64,000 nucleotides of DNA. Origin: Streptomyces sp. CC0208 (GTDB lineage Bacteria > Actinomycetota > Actinomycetes > Streptomycetales > Streptomycetaceae). Position numbers and translations under genes: made by a program. This document shows, piece by piece, positions 1 to 7,878 of the stretch. Under the pieces are notes generated by a model, which saw only the letters and a list, made by a program, of their open reading frames with translations, did not search any database and was not told where the DNA came from. Position 1 is the stretch's first letter, and each line of letters starts with the position of its first letter. The stretch is from contig NZ_CP031969.1 of NCBI RefSeq assembly GCF_003443735.1, forward strand, positions 4,526,001-4,590,000, written 5' to 3'.

Positions 1-135
1 CGGGGTCTCGGGCTGTCGAGTCGCTGAGGTCACCCGCTCATTCTCCCGCATATGCGTGCACGACCGTGCGAGTGCCCGCACAGGTGAGACATAGATGACG
101 CGGGGGCGGGTCCCACCCGCCCCGGTGCCGCTGTC

Positions 136-1038
136 TCAGCTCAGCTGTGCCGGTGCCTCCATGGCGATCTGCTCGAAGACCTTCTGGTCGGCGGCGAAGA
201 CCGAGTCGGGGATCGGCCAGTGGATGACGAGTTCCGTGAAGCCGAGTTCCCGGTGGCGGCCCGCGAAGTCGACGAACGCGTCGAGGGACTCCAGCGGGTG
301 GTCGCGGTCCGGGGTGAAACCGGTGAGCAGGATCTTGTCCAGGGTGTTCACGTCCCGGCCGAGGGCCGCGCAGGCGTCGGTGAGCTTGTCGACCTGACCG
401 CGGAGGGCTTGGCGGGACTGCTCGGGTGTGCCGTTCTCGTACAGCTTCGGGTCTCCGGTGGTCACCCACGCCTGTCCGTGGCGTGCGGCGAGCTTCAGAC
501 CGCGCGGCCCGGTGGCGGCCACGGCGAAGGGCAGCCGGGGCCGCTGGACGCAGCCGGGGATGTTGCGGGCCTCGTGCGCCGAGTAGAAGTCGCCCTCGTA
601 GGACACGGAGTCCTCGCTGAGCAGGCGGTCGAGCAGCGGGACGAATTCGGCGAGCCGGTCGGCACGCTCGCGCGGGGTCCACGGGTCCTGGCCGAGCGCG
701 GTGGCGTCGAAGCCGGTGCCGCCCGCGCCGATGCCGAGGGTGACACGGCCGCCGGAGATGTCGTCGAGGGTGATCAGTTCCTTGGCGAGGGTCACCGGGT
801 GCCGGAAGTTCGGCGAGGTCACCAGGGTGCCCAGGCGCAGCCGGTCGGTGACCCCCGCGGCACCGGTCAGGGTGGGCACGGCTCCGAACCAGGGCCCGTC
901 GCGGAAGGTGCGCCAGGAGAGGTGGTCGTAGGTGTATCCGGTGTGGAAGCCGAGTTGCTCCGCGCGCTGCCATGTCTCGCGGCCCCCCTCGTTCCAGCGG
1001 CGGTGAGGGAGGATCACGGTGCTCAGGCGCAGACTCAT
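136..1038 (-). CDS. LLM-class flavin/F420-dependent oxidoreductase
   Basis: A 300-aa protein of the luciferase-like monooxygenase family, which uses FMN or F420 to oxidise small organic substrates in the cytoplasm. The sequence shows the family pattern: an early G-Y-T-Y-D-H stretch, RLRLGTLVTSPNFRHP (about residues 65-80), then GRVTLGIGAGG (about 95-105), and later PFAVAATGPRG. The length fits a single TIM-barrel domain. I chose the ATG giving MSLRLSTVIL. A longer GTG start at 1071 would run the gene through the parS palindrome. The substrate cannot be told from sequence. The gene ends beside the window edge and has no obvious partner; the next gene on this strand is a hypothetical upstream. 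Confidence 0.85.
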   Translation of the reverse strand: MSLRLSTVILPHRRWNEGGRETWQRAEQLGFHTGYTYDHLSWRTFRDGPWFGAVPTLTGAAGVTDRLRLGTLVTSPNFRHPVTLAKELITLDDISGGRVTLGIGAGGTGFDATALGQDPWTPRERADRLAEFVPLLDRLLSEDSVSYEGDFYSAHEARNIPGCVQRPRLPFAVAATGPRGLKLAARHGQAWVTTGDPKLYENGTPEQSRQALRGQVDKLTDACAALGRDVNTLDKILLTGFTPDRDHPLESLDAFVDFAGRHRELGFTELVIHWPIPDSVFAADQKVFEQIAMEAPAQLS

Positions 1039-1063
1039 GTGTCCGAGCGTAAGCGCCGGGCCG

Positions 1064-1079
1064 TGTTTCACGTGAAACA
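1064..1079. promoter_or_regulatory. parS: parS centromere site (perfect 16-bp palindrome)
   Basis: TGTTTCACGTGAAACA matches the bacterial parS consensus exactly. ParB binds this palindrome to organise and segregate the origin region. It lies in the short gap between the oxidoreductase start and the stop of the next gene. In Streptomyces parS sites cluster around oriC, so the site also indicates the position of this window on the chromosome. Identity of the motif is seen directly; ParB binding is inferred. Confidence 0.93.
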
Positions 1080-1090
1080 GTGACTCACGG

Positions 1091-1558
1091 TCACTGTGTG
1101 CGGGCGCTGAGCCAGGGGCTGAGGCCGACCGGGATGAACTCCTTGTGCACGCGGTCGCCCGGGAGCGGCACCATCAGGAAGTGGCTGGGCGGGAAGCGGC
1201 GAGCCTTGACCCAGGCGTGGCCTTCGTAGAGGGCCCGGAGGAAGGCGGGGACGTCGTCGCGGGCGACGTCGGGGCACTCGACTCCGTCGACGGTGATCAG
1301 GGCGTCGTCGTCCGGGAACAGGCGCACATCCACCCGGGGTCGGCCGCCGAGCTCGATGTATGCCTCGTGGGGCAGGGTGCCGTCCGGGTCGGTGGTGACG
1401 CCGACGCCTGCCGCGCTGCGGCGTGAGGTCTGGTCGGCGCCGATGTCGTGGGTCACCTCGATGGCGAGGCCGTACTCGGCCGCGAGGGCGCGGAGCGCGG
1501 TGACGGCGGCCTCGGTGGTGGGGAGGTGGTCCCTGCCGTTGTCCATGGCGTCGATCAT
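1091..1558 (-). CDS. Conserved hypothetical protein (155 aa)
   Basis: I do not recognise this protein. It is a soluble, acidic 155-aa sequence with no signal peptide or membrane segment. The middle (ELGGRPRVDVRLFPDDDALITVDG) looks like a beta-rich core and the C-terminus ends in VGLSPWLSARTQ. The start is 12 bp after the kptA stop on the same strand, so the two are probably co-transcribed. The first ATG (1558) has GGTGGGAG directly upstream; an ATG four codons later (1546) is an alternative with better spacing. No function is proposed. Confidence 0.7.
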   Translation of the reverse strand: MIDAMDNGRDHLPTTEAAVTALRALAAEYGLAIEVTHDIGADQTSRRSAAGVGVTTDPDGTLPHEAYIELGGRPRVDVRLFPDDDALITVDGVECPDVARDDVPAFLRALYEGHAWVKARRFPPSHFLMVPLPGDRVHKEFIPVGLSPWLSARTQ

Positions 1559-1570
1559 CTCCCACCGGGC

Positions 1571-2143
1571 TCAGTGCGACTCGGGAAGGCGCAGGTAACG
1601 CGGTGGCACGGCCTGGGTCAGCCACACCCCGTTCGCGCTGACGTGGAAGACGTGGCCGTCGCGGTGCATGGCCTGCGCGTCCACGGAGAGCACGACGGGA
1701 CGCCCACGGCGGGCCCCGACCCGGGTCGCGGTCTCGCGGTCGGCCGACAGATGGACATCGTGCCGGTTCATGGGACGCAGTCCCTCGGCGCGGATCGCGT
1801 CCAGGTAGCGGGCCACGGTGCCGTGGTAGAGGTACGGCGGCGGGGTCGCCGGTGGCAGGCCGAGGTCGACGTCGATGCTGTGGCCCTGGCTGGCGCGGAT
1901 GCGGGTGCCGTCGATCGCGAAGCGTTGCTTGTCGTTGGCGGCGACCACATGGTCCAGCTCGTCCCGGGTGAAGCGGAAGCCGTGCGCGGTGGCCGCGGCG
2001 ATCAGCACGTCGATCTCGACCCAGCCGGCCTCGTCGAGCGTGAGCCCGATCCGCTCGGGCTGGTGGCGCAGATGCTTCGAGAGGTACTTCGACACCTTGA
2101 CCGTGCGTCTCTCGTCCCTCTCGCGTGGCTTGTTCTCGTTCAT
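1571..2143 (-). CDS. kptA: RNA 2'-phosphotransferase, KptA/Tpt1 family
   Basis: A 190-aa member of the Tpt1/KptA family, which moves an RNA 2'-phosphate onto NAD+ to give ADP-ribose 1'',2''-cyclic phosphate. Visible family marks are SKYLSKHLRHQPERIGL at the N-terminus, the R-A-S-Q-G-H-S segment, YLYHGT (NAD-binding region), and HVHLS-like MNRHDVHLSADRETA with GARRGRPVVL. The length is normal for the bacterial family. The start is the ATG at 2141-2143; an upstream in-frame extension (to 2227) would cross a DnaA box and is rejected. Bacteria lack the yeast-type tRNA splicing that makes this substrate, so the cellular role is uncertain. Confidence 0.92.
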   Translation of the reverse strand: MNENKPRERDERRTVKVSKYLSKHLRHQPERIGLTLDEAGWVEIDVLIAAATAHGFRFTRDELDHVVAANDKQRFAIDGTRIRASQGHSIDVDLGLPPATPPPYLYHGTVARYLDAIRAEGLRPMNRHDVHLSADRETATRVGARRGRPVVLSVDAQAMHRDGHVFHVSANGVWLTQAVPPRYLRLPESH

Positions 2144-2199
2144 CCCGCCAGAGTGCCGGGAGAGACGTGAATCACGCGAATGATTTTGGGTCGGATGTT

Positions 2200-2253
2200 T
2201 GATCCACAACCAACTGTAGTTATCCACAGGTTACTTGGCGTTTCTGTGGACAA
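2200..2253. promoter_or_regulatory. DnaA-box group upstream of kptA
   Basis: The intergenic gap between kptA and the merR stop contains TTATCCACA (2220-2228) and, inverted, TGTGGACAA (2245-2253). Both fit the DnaA consensus TTRTCCACA. A one-mismatch copy, TGATCCACA, lies at 2200-2208. Three boxes within 54 bp is far more than chance in DNA this GC-rich. The site may titrate DnaA or regulate kptA; binding is inferred. Confidence 0.7.
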
Positions 2254-2265
2254 CTCCCTGTCATG

Positions 2266-3204
2266 TCAGCCCTCTTCGTCAAGATCGACTGGGGGACGCC
2301 CACTTGACGTGAGCGCATCCAACTTCCTTGCCCGCACCTCCCGTTCAGCCGCCAGCACAAAGAACTCCGCCACCCGATCCGACCCAACAAGCCTTTCCAC
2401 GGCCCACATCGTCTCCTCGGGCACCGCCACGGAACGTGACACCGGGCGCCCGTCCTGCCTTTCCTCGGACCCGAGGTGCTGGCGCAGCTGCCGTACCGCC
2501 AACAACCGCATCGCCCGAGCCAGTTCGGCGTCCACGGTCTGCTGCGCGAGGGGCCGTAGCCGTCGTACCAGTGAGGTCGCTTCGGTGGCGTCCGCGTCGG
2601 TCGGTGGGTGCGGTCCTTGCAGGTAGCGGGCGAAGACGTGCTCGGTGGTGAACTCCAGGAAACGGGCGGCGATGTGCTCGACCTGCCCCCTCAACTCCCG
2701 CAGATGGCCCGAGATCGCGGACAGCGGCACCCCTGACGCGTGCAACTCGACGGCCACCGCGAGCTCTTGGGGGCTCGGCACGAGGAACGAGTCCTCGTCT
2801 CCGGGCACCGGCTCCAGCACGCCGAGTTCCACCGCCTCGGCGACCGCGGCCTCGTCGGGGGTGCCGCCGAAGCGGGCGTCCAGTTCGGCGCGGGAGATCC
2901 GGACCGCCTCCTCGTCGGTCCACGGGCCGTCGACCTCGGCGACCAGACCGAGGATGCCGCCGAGGCCGCGGCCGGAGTCGTAGGCCTCCAGGAGCTCCTT
3001 GATGGAGGCCAGGCCGTAACCGCGGTCGAGGAGATCGGCGATCTGCCGCAGCCGGGCTAGGTGGGTGTCGGTGTAGATGTTGGCGCGGCCGCGGCGCTCG
3101 GGGCGGGGGAGCAGCCCGCGGTCCTGGTAGGCACGGATGGTGCGGACGGTGGCGCCGCTGAGATGGGCGAGGTCCTCGATCCGGTAGGCGGAGGTGTCGC
3201 TCAC
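2266..3204 (-). CDS. MerR-family transcriptional regulator
   Basis: A 312-aa regulator. The N-terminal MerR winged helix-turn-helix is clear: YRIEDLAHLSGATVRTIRAY and QDRGLLPRPERRGRANIY (residues about 7-45), then the typical ARLRQIADLLDRGYGLASIKELL. The rest is a long helical effector part without the cysteine pattern of metal sensors, so a small organic ligand or a protein partner is more likely. The GTG start at 3204 overlaps the stop of the upstream metal-dependent hydrolase gene by GTGA. It is the last gene of a four-gene coupled operon, an unusual place for the regulator, and probably controls it. Confidence 0.88.
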   Translation of the reverse strand: MSDTSAYRIEDLAHLSGATVRTIRAYQDRGLLPRPERRGRANIYTDTHLARLRQIADLLDRGYGLASIKELLEAYDSGRGLGGILGLVAEVDGPWTDEEAVRISRAELDARFGGTPDEAAVAEAVELGVLEPVPGDEDSFLVPSPQELAVAVELHASGVPLSAISGHLRELRGQVEHIAARFLEFTTEHVFARYLQGPHPPTDADATEATSLVRRLRPLAQQTVDAELARAMRLLAVRQLRQHLGSEERQDGRPVSRSVAVPEETMWAVERLVGSDRVAEFFVLAAEREVRARKLDALTSSGRPPVDLDEEG

Positions 3205-4070
3205 GAGGCCGCCCTCGCCGCCGGCGACCGCTTCAGGTACTCCACCGCACGGCTCAACGACCCTTCCCGTGAGGGGTGGTAGGACCGTCGGAGGTAACGC
3301 GGTACGGCCGCCCCCAGATCCCGCCAGGGCGGCAGCAGGCCCTTTCGTACGGCCTTCCCGTGCTCCTTGAGCGAGTAGCGCGGCCGTCCCGCCGGCTGTG
3401 GATCGTGACGCATCAGATAGGCCGTCCCCCATACCCACAGGTACAGCATCACCGGGGCCGTCACCGCCATGCCCGCGACCCGGCGGGCGTAGCGGGCTGT
3501 GCCGGTGCCGCCGCAGTGCTGGTACATGTCGAAGGCGACCGCGCGGTGTTCGACCTCCTCGGCACCATGCCAGCGCAGCAGGTCGAGCATGACCTCGTCG
3601 GCGCCGGCCCGGTCGAGGCCGTCGGCGGCCAGGACCCAGTCGCCGAGCACCGCCGTGAACTGTTCGACGGCGGCGACGACCGACAACCGGAACCGCAGCC
3701 ACTCGCGCGCGGGAATGGGCGCGTTGAGCGGTGGACGCTCGCCGAGCAGCCGCTCGAAGAGGAAGTCGGCGTACTGGGTGAAGTCGGCGGTGTCGAGCCG
3801 CTGCGCCGCCAAGTGGTCCAGTACGTGGGTGTGCTGGACGCTGTGCGTGGCCTCCTGGCCCATGAAGCCCTTGACGTCGGCGCGGAGTTCGGGGTCCGTG
3901 ATCAGCGGCAGGCCCTCCTTGAAGACCTTCACGAACCAGCGCTCCCCCGCCGGCAGCAGCAGGTGCAGGACGTTGATGACGTGGGTGGCCGTGGGCTCGC
4001 CGGGGATCCAGTGCAGCGGAGTGCGGGACCAGTCGAAGGCCACCCGGCGCGGGGCGATCTCGTGGCTCAC
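3201..4070 (-). CDS. Metal-dependent hydrolase (COG3687-type)
   Basis: A 289-aa protein of the predicted metal-dependent hydrolase family (Metal_hydrol). The family pattern of helical segments carrying Glu/His ligands is visible: GFMGQEATHSVQH, then AVEQFTAVLGDW, then RWHGAEEVEHRAVAFDMY. This E-x-x-H arrangement suggests a di-metal, ferritin-like helical bundle. A hydrophobic stretch (AVTAPVMLYLWVWGTAYLM) may associate with the membrane. GTG start 4070 overlaps the previous stop by GTGA, and its own stop overlaps the merR start. Its neighbours (SDR/hydrolase fusion, MerR) suggest lipid or xenobiotic metabolism; the substrate is unknown. Confidence 0.82.
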   Translation of the reverse strand: MSHEIAPRRVAFDWSRTPLHWIPGEPTATHVINVLHLLLPAGERWFVKVFKEGLPLITDPELRADVKGFMGQEATHSVQHTHVLDHLAAQRLDTADFTQYADFLFERLLGERPPLNAPIPAREWLRFRLSVVAAVEQFTAVLGDWVLAADGLDRAGADEVMLDLLRWHGAEEVEHRAVAFDMYQHCGGTGTARYARRVAGMAVTAPVMLYLWVWGTAYLMRHDPQPAGRPRYSLKEHGKAVRKGLLPPWRDLGAAVPRYLRRSYHPSREGSLSRAVEYLKRSPAARAAS

Positions 4071-5824
4071 TTCGGCGGCTCCAGCCGTGCGATCGCCCGC
4101 AGTGCCTTCGGCGCCCATCGGGCCAGGGCGTGCGCGCTGCGGGCCTCGGGGGTGACCGGTACGACGGCCTGGTTGCGCACGACCGCTCTCAGGATCGCGT
4201 CGGCGACCTTCTCGGGCGGGTAGTTCCGCAGCCGGTAGAGGCGGGCCGTGCGCTTCTGGCGGCGTTTCTCCTCGTCGGCGTCGACGCCCGCGAAGCGCGC
4301 GGTGGAGGTGATGGCGGTGTTGACGAAGCCGGGGCAGATCGCCGAGACACCGATCCCCCGGCCCGCCAGTTCCGCGCGCAGGCTCTCGCTGAGCATGAGG
4401 ACGGCGGCCTTGGAGGTGCCGTAGGCGGACAGCGCCCTGGAGGGCTGGTAGGCGGCCGCCGAGGCGATGTTGACGATGTGGCCGCCTTGGCCGCGCTCGG
4501 CCATCTGCCTGCCGAAGAGCCGGCAGCCGTGGATGACGCCCCACAGGTTGACGTCGAGGACTTTCTTCCAGTCCTCGGTGGTGGTGTCGAAGAAGGAGCC
4601 GCCGATGCCGATGCCGGCGTTGTTGACCAGGATGTCCACGACGCCGTACTCGGCGGCGACCTTGGCGGCGAGTTTCTCCATGGCCTGTTCGTCGGAGACG
4701 TCGACGGTCTCCGCCCAGGCTTCGGGGGCGCCGAGCAGCCGGGACAGTTCGGCGGTGCGGGCGGCGGACTCGGCGTCCCGGTCGACGGCCACCACGCGCG
4801 CGCCGGCCTCGGCGAAGGCGAACGCGGTGGCCCGTCCGATGCCGCTGCCCGCGCCGGTGACGAGGACGAGCTGTCCGCCGAACCGGTCCGCGTGCTTCCC
4901 GGTCGCCCGCACGGCGGTGCGGCCGCCTTCGACGGACGTCACGAACTCGGTGATCCACGCCGACAGCTGGTCGGGCCGGGAGCGGGGGATCCAGTGCTTG
5001 GCGGGCAGCGTGCGCCGGGTCAGCCGCGGTGCCCACTGCTCCAGGCCGTCGTAGAGCTTCTCCGAGAGGAACGCGTCCCCCAGGGGCGTGATGAGCTGCA
5101 CGGGCGCGTGTGCGTACGCGTCTGCCCGGGGGTGGCGCAGCCGGGCCCGGATGTTGTCCCGGTACAGCCAGGCGCCGTGGGCCGCGTCGGTGGGCAGTGA
5201 GGAGGTCGGGTAGCCGTCGGCGGGGACCTTCTCCACGCGCTCCAGCACGCGCGGCCAGACCTTGCCGAGTGGGCCGCGCCAGGCCAGTTCGGGCAGGGCG
5301 GGGGTGTGCAGCGCGTACACGTACCAGGACTTGGCGCTCTGGCCGAGGAGCTGGGCGAGGCGGCGGGGGGTGGGGCGCTTCAGGCGGCCCGCGATCCAGT
5401 GACCGAAGTGGTCGAGGGACGGTCCGGACATCGAGGTGAAGGAGGCGATGCGGCCCTCGGTGCGCGGGACGGTGACGAACTCCCAGGACTGCACCGAGCC
5501 CCAGTCGTGTCCGACCAGGTGCACGGGCCGGTCGGGGCTGACGGCGTCCGCGACGGCAAGGAAGTCGTCCGTCAGCTTCTCCAGGGTGAACCCTCCGCGC
5601 AGCGGCTCGGGTGCGGTGGAGCGGCCGTGGCCGCGGACGTCGTAGAGGACGACGTGGAAGCGGTCGGCGAGGTGGGAGGCGACCGCGGACCAGACCTCTT
5701 TGCTGTCCGGGTAGCCGTGTACCAGGATCACGGTCGGCTGTCCGGGGTCGCCCAGTTCGGCCACGCAGAGATCGACTCCGCCGGTCCGTACCCGGCGTTC
5801 GCGCGCGTCTTCGAGCAAGGTCAC
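4067..5824 (-). CDS. Fused alpha/beta hydrolase (epoxide hydrolase-like) and SDR oxidoreductase
   Basis: A 585-aa two-domain enzyme. Residues about 1-290 are an alpha/beta hydrolase: HGYPDSKEVW (oxyanion region), YDVRGHGRS, and the nucleophile elbow GHDWGS, where Asp instead of Ser points to an epoxide or haloalkane hydrolase type. Residues about 310-585 are a classical short-chain dehydrogenase with TGAGSGIGRA (cofactor-binding glycine motif), the NNAG motif, IVNIASAAAY and the catalytic YGTSK. Each half has normal domain length, so this is a natural fusion and not a frameshift. The GTG start overlaps the upstream peptidase stop by GTGA. It probably acts in sequential hydrolysis and oxidation of a lipophilic substrate, which is inference. 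Confidence 0.88.
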   Translation of the reverse strand: MTLLEDARERRVRTGGVDLCVAELGDPGQPTVILVHGYPDSKEVWSAVASHLADRFHVVLYDVRGHGRSTAPEPLRGGFTLEKLTDDFLAVADAVSPDRPVHLVGHDWGSVQSWEFVTVPRTEGRIASFTSMSGPSLDHFGHWIAGRLKRPTPRRLAQLLGQSAKSWYVYALHTPALPELAWRGPLGKVWPRVLERVEKVPADGYPTSSLPTDAAHGAWLYRDNIRARLRHPRADAYAHAPVQLITPLGDAFLSEKLYDGLEQWAPRLTRRTLPAKHWIPRSRPDQLSAWITEFVTSVEGGRTAVRATGKHADRFGGQLVLVTGAGSGIGRATAFAFAEAGARVVAVDRDAESAARTAELSRLLGAPEAWAETVDVSDEQAMEKLAAKVAAEYGVVDILVNNAGIGIGGSFFDTTTEDWKKVLDVNLWGVIHGCRLFGRQMAERGQGGHIVNIASAAAYQPSRALSAYGTSKAAVLMLSESLRAELAGRGIGVSAICPGFVNTAITSTARFAGVDADEEKRRQKRTARLYRLRNYPPEKVADAILRAVVRNQAVVPVTPEARSAHALARWAPKALRAIARLEPPK

Positions 5825-6663
5825 TTCTCCTCCGCCCAGCGCCGCACGTGCGGCAGGTCGTCGTCCAGCCAGAAGGCGCTCTGCTCGGGGTCCTGGGAGT
5901 CGGTGACGACCAGGATCTCCTCGAACTTGGCGCCCGTGCCCCGGAATCCGAGGTGGGGTTCGACCGCCCACAGGCCCGGTTGCGGCGGGTGGTCGGAGAA
6001 GCGGTACGGCGACCACAGGGGCGACCAGCCCTCCCGGTGACCGTGCAGCGCGTCGGCCGCCAGGCCCTTCAGGGACTGGGTGCCGAACCCGAACACCTGC
6101 GGTGACCAGCGGCGTTGCTTGACCTGGTCCACCTTGTGGGCGATCACGCCGAAGGGGTACGCGCGGTGCCGGTTGGCGTAGCCCTGCCGGACCATGAGCC
6201 GATCGACGTCCTCGTAGATCTCGCGCAGCGACCGCCGCTCACGGACCTCGCGCAGGATCAGCTCGCGGTGCGCTTCCAGGTCGGCCATCAGCCTGTCCTG
6301 GACGGGGTTGATCCCGAGTGAGCCGGAGTAGCCGATGTCCGCGGTGAAGCCCTCGTGCACCGGGGCCATGTCCAGGATGAACGGCATCCCGGGCTCCAGC
6401 CGGCGGTCGGTGGGGAAGAACTGCAGCGGAACGCGGAAGCCCGTGAACGCCGTGCGGTCCCCGAACCAGGCGAAGGGCAGGTGGAACCAGTCCCGTACGC
6501 CCCGCTCGCGCAGCCACTCGCGCTGCATCCGGGCGGCCTGCCGCTCGCTCACGCCGGGCTCCAGGCGGGCCGCGACCGCCTCCGCGCAGTCGTACGCGAG
6601 TCGCTGGACCTGCCTGAATCCCCGCAACCGGGTGGAGAGTTCGCTGTTCACTGCTGTGGTCAT
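5821..6663 (-). CDS. M24-family (creatinase/aminopeptidase P-fold) metallopeptidase
   Basis: A 280-aa pita-bread-fold protein. The metal ligands expected for M24 are visible: the two Asp in ILDMAPVHEGFTADIGYSG, a His in YPFGVIAHKV, a Glu in WAVEPHLGF and a Glu in KFEEILVV. It lacks the N-terminal domain of full aminopeptidase P. The ATG at 6661-6663 has GAGGCGGC just upstream and gives MTTAVNSEL. It is the first gene of the operon running on into the hydrolase/SDR fusion, metal-dependent hydrolase and merR, all joined by 4-base overlaps. The substrate may be a peptide or a small amide. Confidence 0.85.
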   Translation of the reverse strand: MTTAVNSELSTRLRGFRQVQRLAYDCAEAVAARLEPGVSERQAARMQREWLRERGVRDWFHLPFAWFGDRTAFTGFRVPLQFFPTDRRLEPGMPFILDMAPVHEGFTADIGYSGSLGINPVQDRLMADLEAHRELILREVRERRSLREIYEDVDRLMVRQGYANRHRAYPFGVIAHKVDQVKQRRWSPQVFGFGTQSLKGLAADALHGHREGWSPLWSPYRFSDHPPQPGLWAVEPHLGFRGTGAKFEEILVVTDSQDPEQSAFWLDDDLPHVRRWAEEK

Positions 6664-6906
6664 GCCGCCTCGTCCCCGTCGACTGCGGTACGTGCCCGTA
6701 ACGTGACACTGGCGAATGTGACAGTCATTAGAGGCTGCGTCAATAGGGCCTGGGCCGGGCTGTGGAAAAGCCGGACGATGTGGAAAACGGAGACCGCGTT
6801 GTGGGACCTCAGGGTGACCCCTAGGTGCCCGTACCTCTGGAGTCTGATGCCGATGCAGCTCTGCGGGGTGACGACCTGAGTGGTCCGCGTCACTACTGTC
6901 GGGGAT
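6664..6906. other. Divergent intergenic region
   Basis: This 243-bp gap separates the divergent M24-peptidase operon and the ABC exporter operon, so it should carry both promoters. It includes two TGACA steps in direct orientation (TGACACTGGCGAATGTGACA, from about 6702) near the peptidase start, a possible operator. I see no gene or strong hairpin in it. Confidence 0.5.
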
Positions 6907-7878
6907 GTGACTGTGATCGCGACCGAAAGCCTGAGCAAGCGGTTCCCCCGGGTGACCGCGCTTGACCGGCTCTCCTTGGACGTCGGACCCGGTGTTACCG
7001 GACTCGTCGGCGCCAACGGAGCCGGCAAGTCCACCATGATCAAGATCCTGCTGGGTCTGTCCCCCGCGTCCGAGGGCCGTGCCGAAGTGCTCGGGCTCGA
7101 CGTCGCGACCGAGGGCGCCGCCATCCGTGAGCGGGTCGGCTACATGCCGGAGCACGACTGCCTGCCGCCCGACGTCTCGGCCACCGAGTTCGTCGTGCAC
7201 ATGGCCCGCATGTCCGGCCTGCCGCCCACCGCCGCGCGGGAGCGCACCGCGGACACCCTGCGCCATGTCGGCCTGTACGAGGAGCGCTACCGCCCCATCG
7301 GCGGCTACTCCACCGGCATGAAGCAGCGAGTGAAGCTCGCGCAGGCCCTGGTGCACGACCCGCAGCTGGTCTTCCTCGACGAGCCGACCAACGGCCTCGA
7401 CCCGGTCGGCCGCGACGACATGCTGGGCCTGATCCGCCGCATCTACACCGACTTCGGCATCTCGGTCCTGGTCACCTCGCACCTGCTGGGCGAGCTGGAG
7501 CGCACCTGCGACCACGTCGTCGTCATCGACGGCGGCAAGCTCCTGCGCTCCAGCTCCACCACCGACTTCACCCAGACCACGGCGACCCTGGCGGTCGAGG
7601 TCACCGACACCGACGCGCACCCGGACGGCACCCGTGCGCTGCGCGAGGCGCTGCACGCGCGTGGGGTGGAGGTCCTCGACTCCCAGAGCGGTCTGCCGGG
7701 CGCCGGCCACATCCTGCTGCTGACCGCACAGGGCGAGGAGACCTACGACCTCGTCCGGGACGTCGTCGCCGACCTCGGCCTCGGCCTGGTCCGCATGGAG
7801 CAGCGCAGGCACCACATCTCGGAAGTCTTCACGAACGAGGACGAGCAGCGGAAGGAGGCCGTCGGCCATGGCAGTTGA
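6907..7878 (+). CDS. ABC transporter ATP-binding protein
   Basis: A 323-aa ATPase of an ABC-2 type exporter. Walker A is GANGAGKST, the signature motif is the diverged YSTGMKQRV, Walker B is LVFLDEPTNGLDP, and the switch His is in VTSHLLGELE. The extra C-terminal third is usual for this family. Two GTG starts are plausible: 6907, and 6913, which sits 8 bases after GGGG. I list 6907. The stop overlaps the next gene, encoding the membrane subunit, by 11 bp. Two ATPase/permease pairs follow one another here and probably form one or two related exporters at the cell membrane; the cargo is unknown. Confidence 0.9.
   Translation: MTVIATESLSKRFPRVTALDRLSLDVGPGVTGLVGANGAGKSTMIKILLGLSPASEGRAEVLGLDVATEGAAIRERVGYMPEHDCLPPDVSATEFVVHMARMSGLPPTAARERTADTLRHVGLYEERYRPIGGYSTGMKQRVKLAQALVHDPQLVFLDEPTNGLDPVGRDDMLGLIRRIYTDFGISVLVTSHLLGELERTCDHVVVIDGGKLLRSSSTTDFTQTTATLAVEVTDTDAHPDGTRALREALHARGVEVLDSQSGLPGAGHILLLTAQGEETYDLVRDVVADLGLGLVRMEQRRHHISEVFTNEDEQRKEAVGHGS

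Noticed and set aside
4067..5824. The hydrolase/SDR protein as two genes joined by a sequencing error.
   Set aside because: The frame is continuous with normal codon use across the junction, and both domains are complete with a natural linker.
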